NCBI RefSeq assembly: GCF_963583255.1 | Contig: NC_084805.1 | Span: 6,626,827-6,690,826 of the forward strand | DNA: 64,000 bases | Source: Pyrus communis | Lineage: Eukaryota > Streptophyta > Magnoliopsida > Rosales > Rosaceae | Reading direction: 5' to 3' | Shown: one piece after another, positions 12,740-24,240 of the stretch | How the letters are laid out: every line of letters begins with the position of its first letter | Numbering within the stretch: the stretch's first letter is position 1 | Made by a program: the position numbers and the translations under genes | Notes under the pieces: model-generated | What the model saw: only the letters and a program-made list of their open reading frames with translations | Told to the model about the DNA's origin: nothing | Database searches by the model: none

Positions 12740-14036
12740 AATTAGTGGTTGATTTGACTTGCTTCGAAATCGTATTCTGTTTGAGAGGTTTGTTCTCTTT
12801 GATTTTCAGTATTGGGCCGATATTTTGGGTGAGTCACCTGAGAGGTTGTTTCTATTAACTTTAGTTTTATGTTAATCAGGTCATTGATTAATTCTTGTTA
12901 GGTGACTGCTGAGCTAGTTTCTACTGCCTTTAATTTTCTATTGACAAGGAATTGATTAAATCTTGATCTCGACCCACCATATCAGCTGATATGGATCCAG
13001 AAAAAGAATTCCTACAAGTGACTAAAGATTTGTGTAACTGGGTTAACTCGTGTAAGTGGACACTAGATTTTCTGGCTGGACGGTCAAAGTTGATTTTAAC
13101 TGTTCCATCAAAATATTGTTCTATGTTGTCGGGGTTGACTAAACTATATTGGATACTAACTGGCTTACTTTCATTAATCAAACACCCATCTGAAGGCAGA
13201 CTGATATCTGACCACCTAATGGTTTTGGGTATTTTGATGTTGGCGTTTTCTTGATTAGTTTAGATTAGGAAAGTATGGTCCCTAGGACTTTTAACTAATG
13301 CTTGGAAATTCATGTTTGTTCCTGTGATGTTATAGTAGACTCTAAAAATTAAAGCTAATGGTTGGACTCCTTCAAGGACTTGGTACTCTAAAGTTTTTAT
13401 GTTTAGTGTGAGTGCTTTCAACTTGTGGGGGTCTGAAAGACTTATTGTGAGATCTAGGAAACAATCAAAATGAATTGGTCCGTTGTAAAGACTTGACTTA
13501 ATCATTCCAAGAATGTTATCACTAAAGTCATTAAATCTTGCATCTCGGAGACATAACAAAATAGAGGTATTAAGGTCTCTTCTTCTTAACGACTTGACTG
13601 CTATTTGGACTAGACCTATGTGAATGTATTTGTAACCATCTTTTCTATGAGTTTTGATTTGTTCTCGTGTGAATAATTGACAAGTTTCATGTTCTTTACT
13701 AAGAGCATAAGCTTTTTCAACTGTTTTGACTTGGTGTTCACTTCTAAAAGAGGCTACTGACCATTTCTTTTTGCAAATGTTTTTACTAGAAATCTTGGGG
13801 ATATTCCAATCTTCAAAGTCGACACTGTGATCCGTTTGAAATTCTAATTTTTGTTCTTCATTTACTATGTCTAGAATTCTACTTAAACTGGATCTAGAGC
13901 TAGTGCTGGCAATTGAATTAGATCTAAATAATCTACTCATATTGCTTAAAATGTAGGTTTTCAAAATACAGAATTCTTACTAGCTTTTACCTTCCTTGCG
14001 TATTTGCTAAACTCCCTCTCTACTCATGCGATCCGC
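12740..14036 (-). pseudogene. Endogenous caulimovirid fragment: leader and movement-protein region
   Basis: The minus-strand frame from the probable ATG at 13940 to 13260 matches the overall pattern of a 30K-superfamily movement protein of plant pararetroviruses. It has a Ser-rich start, a YIHIGLVQIAVKSL-like strand, then an acidic DAR segment followed by a long beta-rich region. Stops and frame changes follow, but related coding sequence can be traced to about 12740, where the Tat-type element begins. The ORF extends upstream to 13964 only through a non-ATG codon. A methionyl-tRNA primer site lies 260 nt upstream, as in caulimovirid genomes. Florendovirus or petuvirus-like membership is possible. 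I cannot decide the genus from this fragment. Confidence 0.75.
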
Positions 14037-14457
14037 TCATACAAATCCTATGGACTTATTGTTCGGAACACGCCTTATTTTTTGGGTTGAGAGTAAACAA
14101 TCATACTTAGAAGGTTAACAAATAAGATAAACTGTAAATGAAAACTGAAGGATGAACAAATGTAATGATTATAAAAATGATAACTCAATTACCACTTACT
14201 TAGCTCTGATACCAAATGGGGTGGAACTAGTGGTAATAATAACCCACATTGTAGAAAATTAAAGTCTTCTAGTCAAGTCATCATGAGCAGAGAAGGAGTT
14301 TAGCGAATACGCGAGGAAGGTAAAGCCAGTAAGATTTTTGCATTTTAAAAACCTACATTTTGAGCAATATGAGTAGATTATTTAGATCTAATTCAACTAC
14401 CAGCACTAGAATTCTAAACATAGCAAATGAAGAACAAAAATTAGAATTTCAAACGAT
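13850..14457. repeat. Head-to-head inverted copies of the caulimovirid leader and movement-protein start
   Basis: The minus-strand sequence from about 14036 down to 13850 recurs on the plus strand from about 14281 to 14455. It includes the stretch with GAGTTTAGC, the AAGGTAAA segment and the movement-protein ATG followed by AGTAGATTATTTAGATC. The plus copy has a short internal deletion in the Ser-rich codons and stops abruptly at the LINE junction. The copies differ at many sites, and the spacer of about 245 bp holds the primer site. Confidence 0.85.
14203..14214 (-). promoter_or_regulatory. tRNA-Met primer-binding site of the endogenous caulimovirid
   Basis: The minus strand reads TGGTATCAGAGC, the complement of the 3' end of initiator methionyl tRNA. 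This is the conserved reverse-transcription primer site that conventionally marks position 1 of caulimovirid genomes. It lies upstream of the movement-protein start in the correct orientation. Confidence 0.8.
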
Positions 14458-16090
14458 ATGTTCAGAGTTTGTGCTAATTCTTTTAAATTCAAAGCGAAAG
14501 CATGGAGTAAAAATATCTTCGGTAATGTGACAAAGAAGATAAAAGAACTCCTAAGTGAACTGGCAACTGTTCAGGACTGTATGAAGAATCCTAATAGGAA
14601 TGATTGGTTGGAGAAAGAAAGGAAATTAAATGATTCCCTTGTTGCTTTGTACATGGATGACGAAATTCTCTGGGCTCAAAGAGTTAAGGCTAATTGGTTG
14701 CAGCTTGGGGATAGAAATACTAGGTACTTCCATACCTGAACCACTATAAGGAAAAGAAGAAATGAAATCATAAAAATTAAAGATGATAATGGTAACTGGT
14801 GGTAAAAAAAGGTAAACGTATGGAGGATCTATTTATTCAAAAGTTTAAACAAAGGCTCACCAGCACCATTCAAAGTCATAGAGATAATAAGGTGTATGAA
14901 TTCATAGGTGTTGTAAATCTTGTATCTCAGTAGAACAACAATTTGCTCATAAGGCCTGTAACTGAGGCTAAAATTTTTGAGGCTGTGAAAGCTATTGGGA
15001 GCTTAAAAGCTCCTAGTCCTGATTGTCTCCACACTATCTTCTATCATGAATGTTGGAGTCATGTTAAAGGCTAGTAAACCTATCCTTAAAAATGGAATGA
15101 GATGGATTGTTAAAAATGGATTCCACATAAAGTTAAATTATTTGCTTGGTTGCTTATAAGAAATAGATTGTCTACGTACAAGAGATTAAATAAATATCAT
15201 CATAATGACCAAACTCTTTGCCCTTTATGCAATATTGTAGAGAATGATCAATTACACCGTTTTGTTTACTCTAATCATGCTTAAAAAGTTTGGAAGCTTT
15301 GTAATAACATGCATCCACCGTGTCCCCCCTCCCATTACCAATATCAATGATTGGTTAGTAGGGATGTCAGCTTTAGATAAAATGATCTTTCTGACCTTAG
15401 AAAAATCCTAATTCTTTGCTGGCCAATGTGAAATGATAGAAATAATTTTGTTTTTAAATAGATTAAACCTTATCCAACTTGTTGTCAGATGACAACGGCT
15501 ATAATTGGTAAAGATTTCCTAAAGGCTAATTTGAAACAGAAACCAAGCAAGACTAAGCAACACCATTAGATGGAAAATGCCTACAGAAGGCTTTTAAAAG
15601 CTCAATTTTGATGGGTCTGTGGAGGACACTTCTGCTGTGATGGGTTTTAAAATAAAAAATCATTAGGGGCGTGCTCGAGATCTTGGACCAATCACTATCA
15701 CCATGGCAGAAGCTCAGGCTCTCCGGGATACTTTGGCTTTGGCCAAATAATGTCAAATTAGGAAAATTGTGGTGGAAAGGGGACTCAAAGGTTGTCATTG
15801 ATGCAATTTTTGGAAAGTGTGCAGTACTGTGGATAATTAAGTCCATCATATAGGACATTAAATGGCTTGCCTCATCATTCGAACTGGTAGAATGGAACCA
15901 TTTCTACAAGGAAGCAAACTTCATGGTGGATGTTATCACTTCCCTTGAGCATAATTATACCAATTTATATATTTGGGATAGGTGTGTTCCTCCCCAAGCA
16001 AAAAAAAGGCACTCTTGTATTATTCTCGAGGCCTTGGGTGTCACCGAAGTTTCTCTTTAATTTAATCTTCTTTCTTCCAAAAAAAAAATT
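14455..16090 (+). pseudogene. 5'-truncated, internally deleted LINE (L1-type) retrotransposon
   Basis: The frame at 14458-14739 shows the conserved linker before the RT of plant LINEs, with WSKNIFGNV, ending in LGDRNTRYFHT. At 14955-15072 the RT starts (PVTEAKIFEAV, then LKAPSPDCLH) but is cut short. At 15075-15320 the sequence has already reached the zinc-binding region after the RT (KLFAWLLIRNRLSTYKRL, CPLC). 15575-15985 is the C-terminal RNase H domain (LNFDGSV, then AEAQALRDTLALA). The catalytic RT core between these parts is missing. An A-rich run at 16079-16088 is the probable tail. Stops and frameshifts make it non-functional. Confidence 0.8.
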
Positions 16091-16784
16091 AACACAAATA
16101 CATGTATGAACGACTGTATACCATTATACTAGCATTTGCCTACACATTTTGTGTGTATAAACACATTTTTTTAGAAAATGAGAATGAGAGAGGGAGAGAG
16201 AGAAAACATGAGGGGAGTGGGAGGTTTTTTTTTTCGTTTTTTTTTTTTTTTAATTTAAATATTGAAGGTATTTTAACATCACCTGTAGGTAAGGCTTCAA
16301 TAAAAAAAATTGTAAAATTTGGACATGTGAAATTACATTATTGTCCATCATTTTTTTTTTCCTTGTGTGTGATAGAAGATTAATTTGTCCTTTCATACTC
16401 ATTTGGTTGACAAAGAGGATTTCATTAATTAGTAGAGATAATATGGTCCATAATACATGTGTGGGAAAAATTAGGAATTCTCAAAGGAATGGACTAATAT
16501 CAAATAACAAAAGAAAGGAAAAATAATGCAGATCAACAGCCACCAATTTAATAACGGAAGCAACAACACAAAATTTAAAGACCATCAGAAAATAGGTAAT
16601 AGGCTTAGTTGTACTTGAAAATGATTGTTATTAGGTTGCTTTGGGCTTTCTGATGATGGGTTATGGTAAAGCCTCTTTTGGGCCAAAGTCTTATCTTGAA
16701 CTATAGCCTAGTTCACTTCAATTGTTGGTTACTTGCGCCCAAATCTACTTGGACCATAACATGTGCCTTAATTGTTACTTAGTA
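16091..16784. other. AT-rich stretch with a dispersed repeat, no gene
   Basis: The part 16140-16370 includes a GA-rich tract, poly-T runs and GTGAAATTACATTATTG. It resembles in inverse orientation the repeats at 27222-27760, so it is probably another member of that family. No protein is recognisable. Confidence 0.4.
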
Positions 16785-16942
16785 CTACGGTATAGTGATA
16801 TTCCTCTTTACTTGTAAGTGAGAGGTCTTAGGTTCAATTCTCACCAAATACAAATTTGAACCACATTATTGCTAACCCATTGTGAGGTTTAATCCACTCC
16901 CTCACCCTGTTAGTGTAGATAATATTGTTTGTTCCAAAAAAA
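16785..16942 (+). mobile_element. tRNA-derived SINE, plus-strand copy
   Basis: An internal polymerase III B box (GGTTCAATTCT, 16831-16841) follows a weak A-box-like stretch (GTATAGTGATATTCC, about 16791). The body ends in CCTGTTAGTGTAGATAATATTGT-like sequence (about 16905-16930) and an A run (16936-16942). A related copy lies on the minus strand at 47079-47232. Confidence 0.55.
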
Positions 16943-17235
16943 CATGTGTCTTTATTTTATCTTCAAGTTTTTGTAGAGTTGAGGAATTGGTTGCAACTTT
17001 TGTTTCTTAAATTTTGTGTTTTAAACTCTCTTTTATTTGTCATACATAAATACAATAATGTCACTTTGAAAATACATAAATACAATGTCGCTTTGAATAT
17101 ATTAAGTCATTCTGGAACCTCTTCTAACAAACGAACACATACCTCCTTTGACTCTCCCTTACTATCAATTTATCACTAGGCAAAAAGAGGCGTCACATTT
17201 GGTTTATGACTAATTGTTAAATTGAGTAATAAGTG
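16943..17235. other. Short non-coding stretch
   Basis: AT-rich DNA with a local duplication of AATACATAAATACAATGTCGCTTTGAA-like sequence (about 17040-17095). No gene is recognised. Confidence 0.35.
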
Positions 17236-17494
17236 TTGAGCACCTGATTTCACTTATATTACTATTGCAATATTGTGATGTGGCTGGATTGACTGTACTG
17301 TACTTATGCTCTATCATCACGTGTGAATTGGGTTTATTCTCGCTGACAGCGCACTCTTATATTTAGGCACTGTTAGGTTTAAATTTATTCACATTTTCCA
17401 CATCACTACACTTTATGGCTTCATTACCTTTCAGATGTCGGTCAACACAGCTCGATTCGGAGTCCTAGTGGATTTTCTGGGTTGGGATGTGTCA
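17236..17494 (+). repeat. 5'-truncated 5' LTR of the Tekay-like element
   Basis: It ends in GGGATGTGTCA immediately before the primer site and aligns over its first 60 bp with the 3' LTR at 23659-23715. The first 2 kb or more of this LTR are missing. Confidence 0.75.
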
Positions 17495-17497
17495 ATT

Positions 17498-17509
17498 TGG
17501 TATCAAAGC
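17498..17509 (+). promoter_or_regulatory. Primer-binding site (tRNA-Met-like) of the Tekay-like element
   Basis: TGGTATCAAAGC lies three bases after the LTR end. It differs at one base from the initiator-methionine primer site TGGTATCAGAGC used by many plant gypsy elements. Confidence 0.7.
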
Positions 17510-17510
17510 A

Positions 17511-20275
17511 TAAGTTTGGGTAGTATTGTGTTCATCACACGCGTGATGTAAGCAATACTACCCACTAGTGATAGCACTTGACATAAGAACATCAGGGGCA
17601 CAGTCACTTTTGGTCCCTGATAGCACTAATCTTTCCAAATGCACTAGTGATCATTCCGGATCTTTAGGAGGAAAATCAACTTCCGTTTAAGTCCGTCCTA
17701 AAGTAGATTATTAGAAAATTCTTTTTCCGGCCTTAGGGCGTTCCAGCCAATACTAGTTCCCAAGATTTCTTTTAGTGTTGTACCCGTCATTTCGATGAGT
17801 ATAGGCATTAAGGTACGAGTTGTTATACCTACGGTTAGTAAAAATTCCCGAAGTAGTAAGTATTTTCCCTAGAATTAAATAAACCACCTCATAGAACCAG
17901 TTCCCTACCTTTCATCTAAAACCATTTACCCAAGCAGGCTCTAACCTGTAATCAGCCTATGGTGGCGCTATTAATTGACAATACTATTTGATACTCCTGA
18001 ACTGTCAACCATTATTCAGGCGGTATGATTTCTGATACCAGACACATGTTAATATCTGGGAGTGATACCCTTATGCCAGAACGTCGGTTCACAATTTCAG
18101 GCTAGCAAACAATATCAAAATATCATATGTGCGTTAATTAGTGGCACAACTAATAGATCGATTAACAGTGACTACCTGAGCCGAAGAAATTTAGGAGCAA
18201 GCTTTGTATTAGGACGGTAAATGCATGGTTGTTAACGATATTACCCATTTGGGTAATCAAAACCTCTTCAATTAGCCACCTCTCGATCACTTCCACAGGT
18301 AAATAGTAGAATCAAAGTACGAGATAATTTCTCACTGTTAGAGTGATTTGAGTATCTAGAAAGCTGTGAAGACCTTTTAGTTTGTGTTGTGGAGTTGGTT
18401 AGTAGTATAGTACATTTCAAGAACGTATACCTTTGGCGTCATTTCTCAAAATTTTACTTGGGAAATCACCAAATGGTGAAGTGAAGTACACCATCAATCT
18501 ACTTTCTCATACTACACCAATTTTCCTTATGTCTTTTTGAACAACTCCTACGTCATTAAGAGAAGCTTAGTTACCAAATTTACCAAGTAGGAATTTACCC
18601 AACCAGGGACTAAACACCTTATCTAGGGAACCTCGAACCTATCTACTAAGGCGAAGGGCCGAACCTTGGGATCGTACCTAGATTTTAGCCATTTAGTCGG
18701 GTGACAATTAAAAACCATCAACCCTTGTTTCAAGTTGATGGCCACTCCGACAAACTTTTGGAATTCAGAATTTTCTCCCGGATCTTGTTGAGTTTGATGC
18801 GATTTTACTAATGACTTTTTCTCCTACCTTAGTAACAAGAGCAATTCTCTAAACACTGACATCTAGTTTTATACCAAAGCTCTCAACTGTCTACTTTGAT
18901 TAAATTGGTACTTTTCTTGGGAGACATGATCTCAGTAAACGATTTTCATTCCTTTTTCCAAAAGGTTTTAGTGGAAAAGGTTGAAATTCTCACAAAGTGT
19001 TGTGAGATACGAGATATTCTTGGTTTTGTCAAGTTATCAACAATTGGTTAGCGAGTTTTCGGCTATAGTGTTTTTCCTCACTTATCCACCGAGGAAAGTT
19101 AGTTTAATTCTGATGTTGGATATGATTAAAGTTTCTAAACAACTGAACTGTTGTCTCACCTTACCTTTGCTTTACACATTTCGATGACATTGATCATTTG
19201 GAAATCCATGATGACGTGTTCTCTGGATGTTTCGGTTGTGTAGAGGCAGCATGGAAGAGTATCGCTTGTATTTCCTCAACGTGGAGAACCGTTCAAAATG
19301 AACCGTCATATATGACCTAAAGTCAACAGTTGTCATTTTCATTTGGAAACCGAATGGTATTTCTCGGTAGAGAAACATGTCCAGGACCTTTATTAATCTT
19401 AAACTTCTCACATACATCTCATTTTGGAATGAGCTAAACTTCTGACGGCGGTAGTGGAAGAACTAAACCAACGTCTATGATTGCACTATCGTGTATTATC
19501 CCGATTGTGCAAAAAGACATTAAGTTTCCTTGAAATACTTTCAGCCCATCTTATTCCATTTTAGTTGGAATCCACGAGCATCGGTTTGACGTTACTTACA
19601 AATCATCAAGAAATTGTTGGAGTGATTATGATCACTTCTTGTATCCAAATGCAACTGGGGAAATATCACCATAGACTCCAGGTACGAGGTATCTTGCACA
19701 TGTCTAGATTATGGTGCTATTTTGGATGATTATTGACCGACTTGACAAGCTAGCTTACTTTCCATTAGTCTAGAAAGACCACATTCTTGATCACTTGGTA
19801 AAATTACTCATTCTTGAATTTATCGGATTTTATGATGTTTCGATCAATATCTACTTTGACTGTGATTTCATATTCACCCCTCCGTGTCGGAAGGCATTTC
19901 AGTCAACCTTGAATACATGTCTACCTTACTGCACTTTGTATTAATTTTGAAGCAGATAGACCGTTTAAGGGAATCGCTCGAACATTGAAATTTTAGTTGT
20001 GATGATTATTCTTCAATCACCAAACAAGTACTCTACTGAACGAATTGTTACCGTTGGTGATTGAATATTTCGGAAACTACAGTTGTAGTGAGATGTTATG
20101 CATTCAATCCCGTTATCTTGTACTCTAGATTTGATAGACTTGTTTTGACCCTCAGATTCTTGAGTGTTCTTTTAGTCTTCTCGACATAGTTTTTTCTTTA
20201 AATTCGAGAGAAATTCAATATGCATATGCTCACTATAGCGTTGTGAATTGCATTGATTGCATTGTTCAACCATAT

Positions 20276-20311
<36 letters not shown>

Positions 20312-21328
20312 ACTACTGTATCCCCTGTGACACGGGTTTCATTTCCAAGTCTTGGTAAACCTTTTTGAAGGTTATGAGTACTAAGGTTTTGTCCAATATC
20401 ATATTTTTACCCTCAGACTAACGACCAGTTTGAAAGAAATACTCAGACCTGAGTGGATGTGTTGTATTTTGTCTGTTCTATAATTAGCATGGTTATAACA
20501 AACAAATATCTTTATTTTTCAGTTGCATGTAACTACGGTTACAATTTTGGTTTTTTTTGTGTATGACATTGTTGAGACGTAGTATGGAGATTTTATGCAT
20601 AACACATGATTGACAGGTGAGTATTACGATCAGGTACTTGAATGGTCAAGATTTTAAGGTAGCAATTTGTGTGCTATTGACATTATTACCCGAGAGGGTA
20701 ATACGTGAGAGCGATCGAGGCACTAATCAAACGATATATGTGTATTTCCCGAGGAGGGGCAAGATAGTAATATTGCACCCTCGGGAATTATTTGTTTGTT
20801 TAACGTGACAATAGAGAGTTGTTGGTATCACGGGCTGGAGACCATAATATCGAGAACTTATTTGTTGAACTCATTAAGCAAGTGGACATTTAGGTCCGTT
20901 TACGTTAGTATTATTATTTAGTTATTTTTTTTTTTTTTGTTTGGGCATGACCCAAAGATACTAAACACTTATTCTCGGAGTACGTGAAGCTACAAGTGCG
21001 TAGGTGAAGTTTTTCTATGTTTAGTTTGGATTTCAGTACAACTATTTTAAATCTTATGCTAATATAAACGTATTTTGGCGTATGTTATTGTATACCTATT
21101 TTGACTTTCTGTTTTATAAAAGTATTGTATTATAGTATTATACTAAAGGAGAATGAAAGTTGGAGTTTGGAGGCATGAAAGAGGAATCACTGTACTCCGA
21201 TGGTGACGGAATCACATTCTCTTTTATGCAACCGTTCTTGCTTGATTTCTTCTTTATATATTTTCTTTCTATCTTGAGTATATTTTGGTATAACAAATTA
21301 TTTCAAATTTCGGGGACGAAATTTTTTT
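17511..21328 (+). pseudogene. Decayed internal (gag-pol) region of the Tekay-like element
   Basis: No long frame survives, but domain traces are readable. At 18981-19187 there is an RT-to-RNase H linker resembling FLGLAGYYRRF (here IFLVLSSYQQLVSEFSAI). At about 19690-19960 the integrase core is traceable by an IDRLDKLAYF-like motif, VKLLILEFIGFYDVSINI and a decayed DRD/F-rich block. Near 21301-21320 the sequence TTTCGGGGACGAAAT, typical of the 3' end of this class of element, precedes the polypurine tract. The region is saturated with substitutions and indels. Confidence 0.7.
20276..20311. repeat. (GT)n microsatellite
   Basis: About 17 uninterrupted GT units lie within the decayed internal region of the Tekay-like element. 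Confidence 0.95.
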
Positions 21329-21341
21329 AAGGTGGGTAGAT
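21329..21341 (+). promoter_or_regulatory. Polypurine tract before the 3' LTR
   Basis: AAGGTGGGTAGAT directly precedes the LTR start TGTGACAACC. This is the plus-strand priming site expected for a gypsy element in this orientation. Confidence 0.75.
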
Positions 21342-23085
21342 TGTGACAACCCGTCCCTAATTTTATGTTTTTATAAATTTAAAATGAGTTAATCGACGAA
21401 AATGCCTTTAGAGGCGTCGGTCTTTGAGTAAGAATGAAACTTGTTGAAGTTACGTTAACCTTAGTTGACCTGCATATAGTGGGACATATGAAACATTCTT
21501 TTAACGAATTTGTGTAGTATTGGACGATACGAACGTGTAGGAAGAAGTGGAATCGAATTTGGAGTTGCGATGGAAATTTTACAGAATTACGATCGTAAAG
21601 GGCGTTCAAAAATTTCACGTTTTCCCTGCCTCTGTAAAGACAAAGACCTGCCATCACCACCATACCTTGGCGAGCTTCACTGAGCCGCCACCAAGTTGTC
21701 ACTACTTGTCATCCTTCCCAAAGCTCAAATTCAAGTAGGATCGAACTCCCTCACCTCTCACGCGGACCTCCTACCTCTCTCACTTGCTCTGCGCTTACTG
21801 CACAGAAACGGCTATGGCGATCTCCGATGCCGTATATCACGACCACCATCATCCTTGTCTCCAACCCATCACGAGTGCAATACTATGTACAAGCACCTTG
21901 TATGGGCATTCAAACCATAAACTTGGACTCGGAGCTCTCCGAGTATTTTTATGTCGTCCCAGGTGAGGTAGTCTTCGAAACTACTCCAATTTTCTTTGTT
22001 ATAGCTTGATCTAGTCATATTTAACCTTGAAGTGTCGCTTTGGTGAAGCTGGGAGCGCATGAACATCGAAGGGAAATTTTCTAGTTTTCTAGGATACGAA
22101 AACCGTGGCCATCCAACCACTTTCAAATCATTATCCTGACCAACACCAACTATGATTGGGATTCCAGTGGGTATAGACATATTCTCTACATTCCTAGCCT
22201 CATGTAGATTTTTGCATCATTGATTTTGGTGTAGAAATGAGCTTATTAAGAGCTTTGGAAGTTGGACCAAAAACCTGCAAAACGCAAGTTCTCGCGAGGA
22301 AGACGAGTACGTACGTACTCAAGGGCACATGGGTGTGCGTGAACGTGTGTAGGTGGCTGGCGCGAACGGCGGGTGGCTGCACTTTGTGGTGGCTCATGGC
22401 AGCGTGTGAAGCGATGCTGGGAGGAACTCGAGGTCCCTCCTCAGGTTCTTTGACTTGCTGGACCCGAATCCGCCCTCCATTTTTTGAAATTCAATCATTT
22501 TAAATAGTTTCTTTAATAGCTACCACTTGATTATTATATGATTCGACGATCCAACCATTGGATCGTCACCAAACTTTAATACGTTATAGTATGTAATATT
22601 TGAGGACATTAGAAACTTACGGATTGGGAATCTGACGTACGAATCTTCCCGAATTGGATTTGTAAGCTTGTAAAATAAAACGTTGACCACCACTTAATTT
22701 TAGCAATTGGCGGAGATTTGACCGTCGGATCGTTCAAAAACTTTAGGATGTTGTTCTAGAAGCTTATTGAAACTCTTGGGAAGTTATGGATCGGAAATCT
22801 GAGATGCAGATCTTCCGGATCGAGTTACGTAGGGTTGTGGACCCTACCATCGACCTTTTACCGATGGTTGACTTTTGGTCAATGGGTTTCAAATTACTTT
22901 AGAACGTCCTTGGGGATATGTTTTATACAAGTTACATGTTCTATGGATAAGAATTCTGAGACGTGATTTGATAATTATTTTAGGCGTTAATCATTTATGA
23001 CGCCTCGATATTCATGCTAAGGAGTTTTAGCACAGACTTCAGGTGAGTGGGTCTTTTTCTTTATATATATATATATATATATATA

Positions 23086-23130
<45 letters not shown>

Positions 23131-23740
23131 CTTTATAGTTTCCTCAAATGCTTTTGAATTGATTTAGGCATATCATGCAATGATTAAATAATGTTATAAG
23201 AAATGTTGCACTGTTGTGAAATGCCAAAATGATCCTACGGGATGCGCAGGTAAGTTCAAGTAAGTTTATTATGTTGGTTAGAATTATTGAATCATTATGG
23301 CAAGCATATATTCATGTAGTTGGCTCATCATTGTTGTACACTGGTGTTAGTGCTCTCGCCCCGGGCTAGGGCCAGTCTTTTATGTGTATGTCCACCCCCT
23401 GCACAGTACGCTCGCTTTGGATCCAAGTAGGTGCTAGTCCTTACTACATGTCGTATTAGGCGACTCTGACTTGTAGGTGACCGCACATAGTGCTAATCTT
23501 CACATGATCGTAGCACTAGAGCGTATATTATTACACCCAGTCTTGTCGTACAGGTCACATTAGGTGACTCCGACTCGTGTGCTAGCATAGATTGATAAGC
23601 AATAGGTTCAGTCATACAAGTCACATTAGGTGACTCTGACTGGTATGCTCGCATAGGTTGTTAAGCACCTGATTTCACTCATATTACTGTTGCAATATTG
23701 TGATGTGGCATGCTTCTGGAGTGACTGTTATTTTGCATTT
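21342..23740 (+). repeat. 3' LTR of the Tekay-like element, 3'-truncated
   Basis: It starts TGTGACAACCCGTCCC after the polypurine tract and shares long segments with the LTRs at 35115-38355 and 55837-58030. These include the block at 23390-23640 with three small hairpins and the flanking CGTACA and CCGACTCG motifs. The last 200 bp or so, known from the 5' copy, are absent. The right limit near 23740 is where a different dispersed repeat begins. The small frames at 21379-22503 are shadows of LTR sequence. Confidence 0.75.
23061..23127. repeat. Compound (TA)n(TG)n microsatellite
   Basis: A TA run is followed directly by a TG run inside the 3' LTR of the Tekay-like element. Confidence 0.9.
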
Positions 23741-23744
23741 CATA

Positions 23745-24240
23745 CCAAATGCCCATGCAATTTAAGCATTGCCTTCCCCAACATGCATGGCTGACTCACC
23801 CACGGTCTTTACGTTTTTTTCCAATTTGCAACACATGTGCAAAATCAGGGCATAAGCCAACAAAACCTACAATAATAGGCCTTGTTGCAGCACTAATTGA
23901 AGAGCCTAACAGCTTTATGACATGGCACGATGAGAGTCGTTGGATTTCCAATGACCTGATGATCTAGACTATTGGATTTCTGATGGTAAAAAATATAAAA
24001 AGTTATCGATGTGCCATGTGGCACGTTCTGGTACGTCAGATTCAACAGTAAAAAAAATCAAACGGTCAAGAGTAATTTGATTGTTAAAAATGGAAGGCAA
24101 AAAAAGAAGAAGATGAGGATGCAACAAATATGGAAGAAGATTCATGCACAATTTGTCGAGCTGATTCAAGGCATATCCAGGTCTGAGTTATCTCTATTGA
24201 GTATATGCAAACATCTAAGTAAGTCTACATAGAAAGTTAA
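23745..24240 (+). repeat. Dispersed non-coding repeat, copy 1
   Basis: The order of motifs (GAAGAGCCTAACAGC, then GTTGGATTTCCAATGA, then TGGCACGTTCTGGT and TCAACAGTAAAA) recurs at 55380-55530 in the same order with moderate divergence. It abuts the broken end of the Tekay LTR. The short frame at 23749-23967 belongs to this repeat and is not a gene. Confidence 0.6.

Larger units (their letters stand above)
17236..23740 (+). mobile_element. Very degenerate Tekay/Del-like chromovirus (Ty3/gypsy)
   Basis: A partial 5' LTR end, a primer site, a decayed internal region, a polypurine tract and a long 3' LTR follow in the right order on the plus strand. The 5' LTR keeps only its last 260 bp or so. 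The 3' LTR lacks that same end, apart from a shared overlap of about 60 bp (GCACCTGATTTCACT onward, at 17240 and 23659). The internal region still shows RT and integrase traces. Two related LTRs stand elsewhere in the window (35115-38355 and 55837-58030). Confidence 0.8.
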
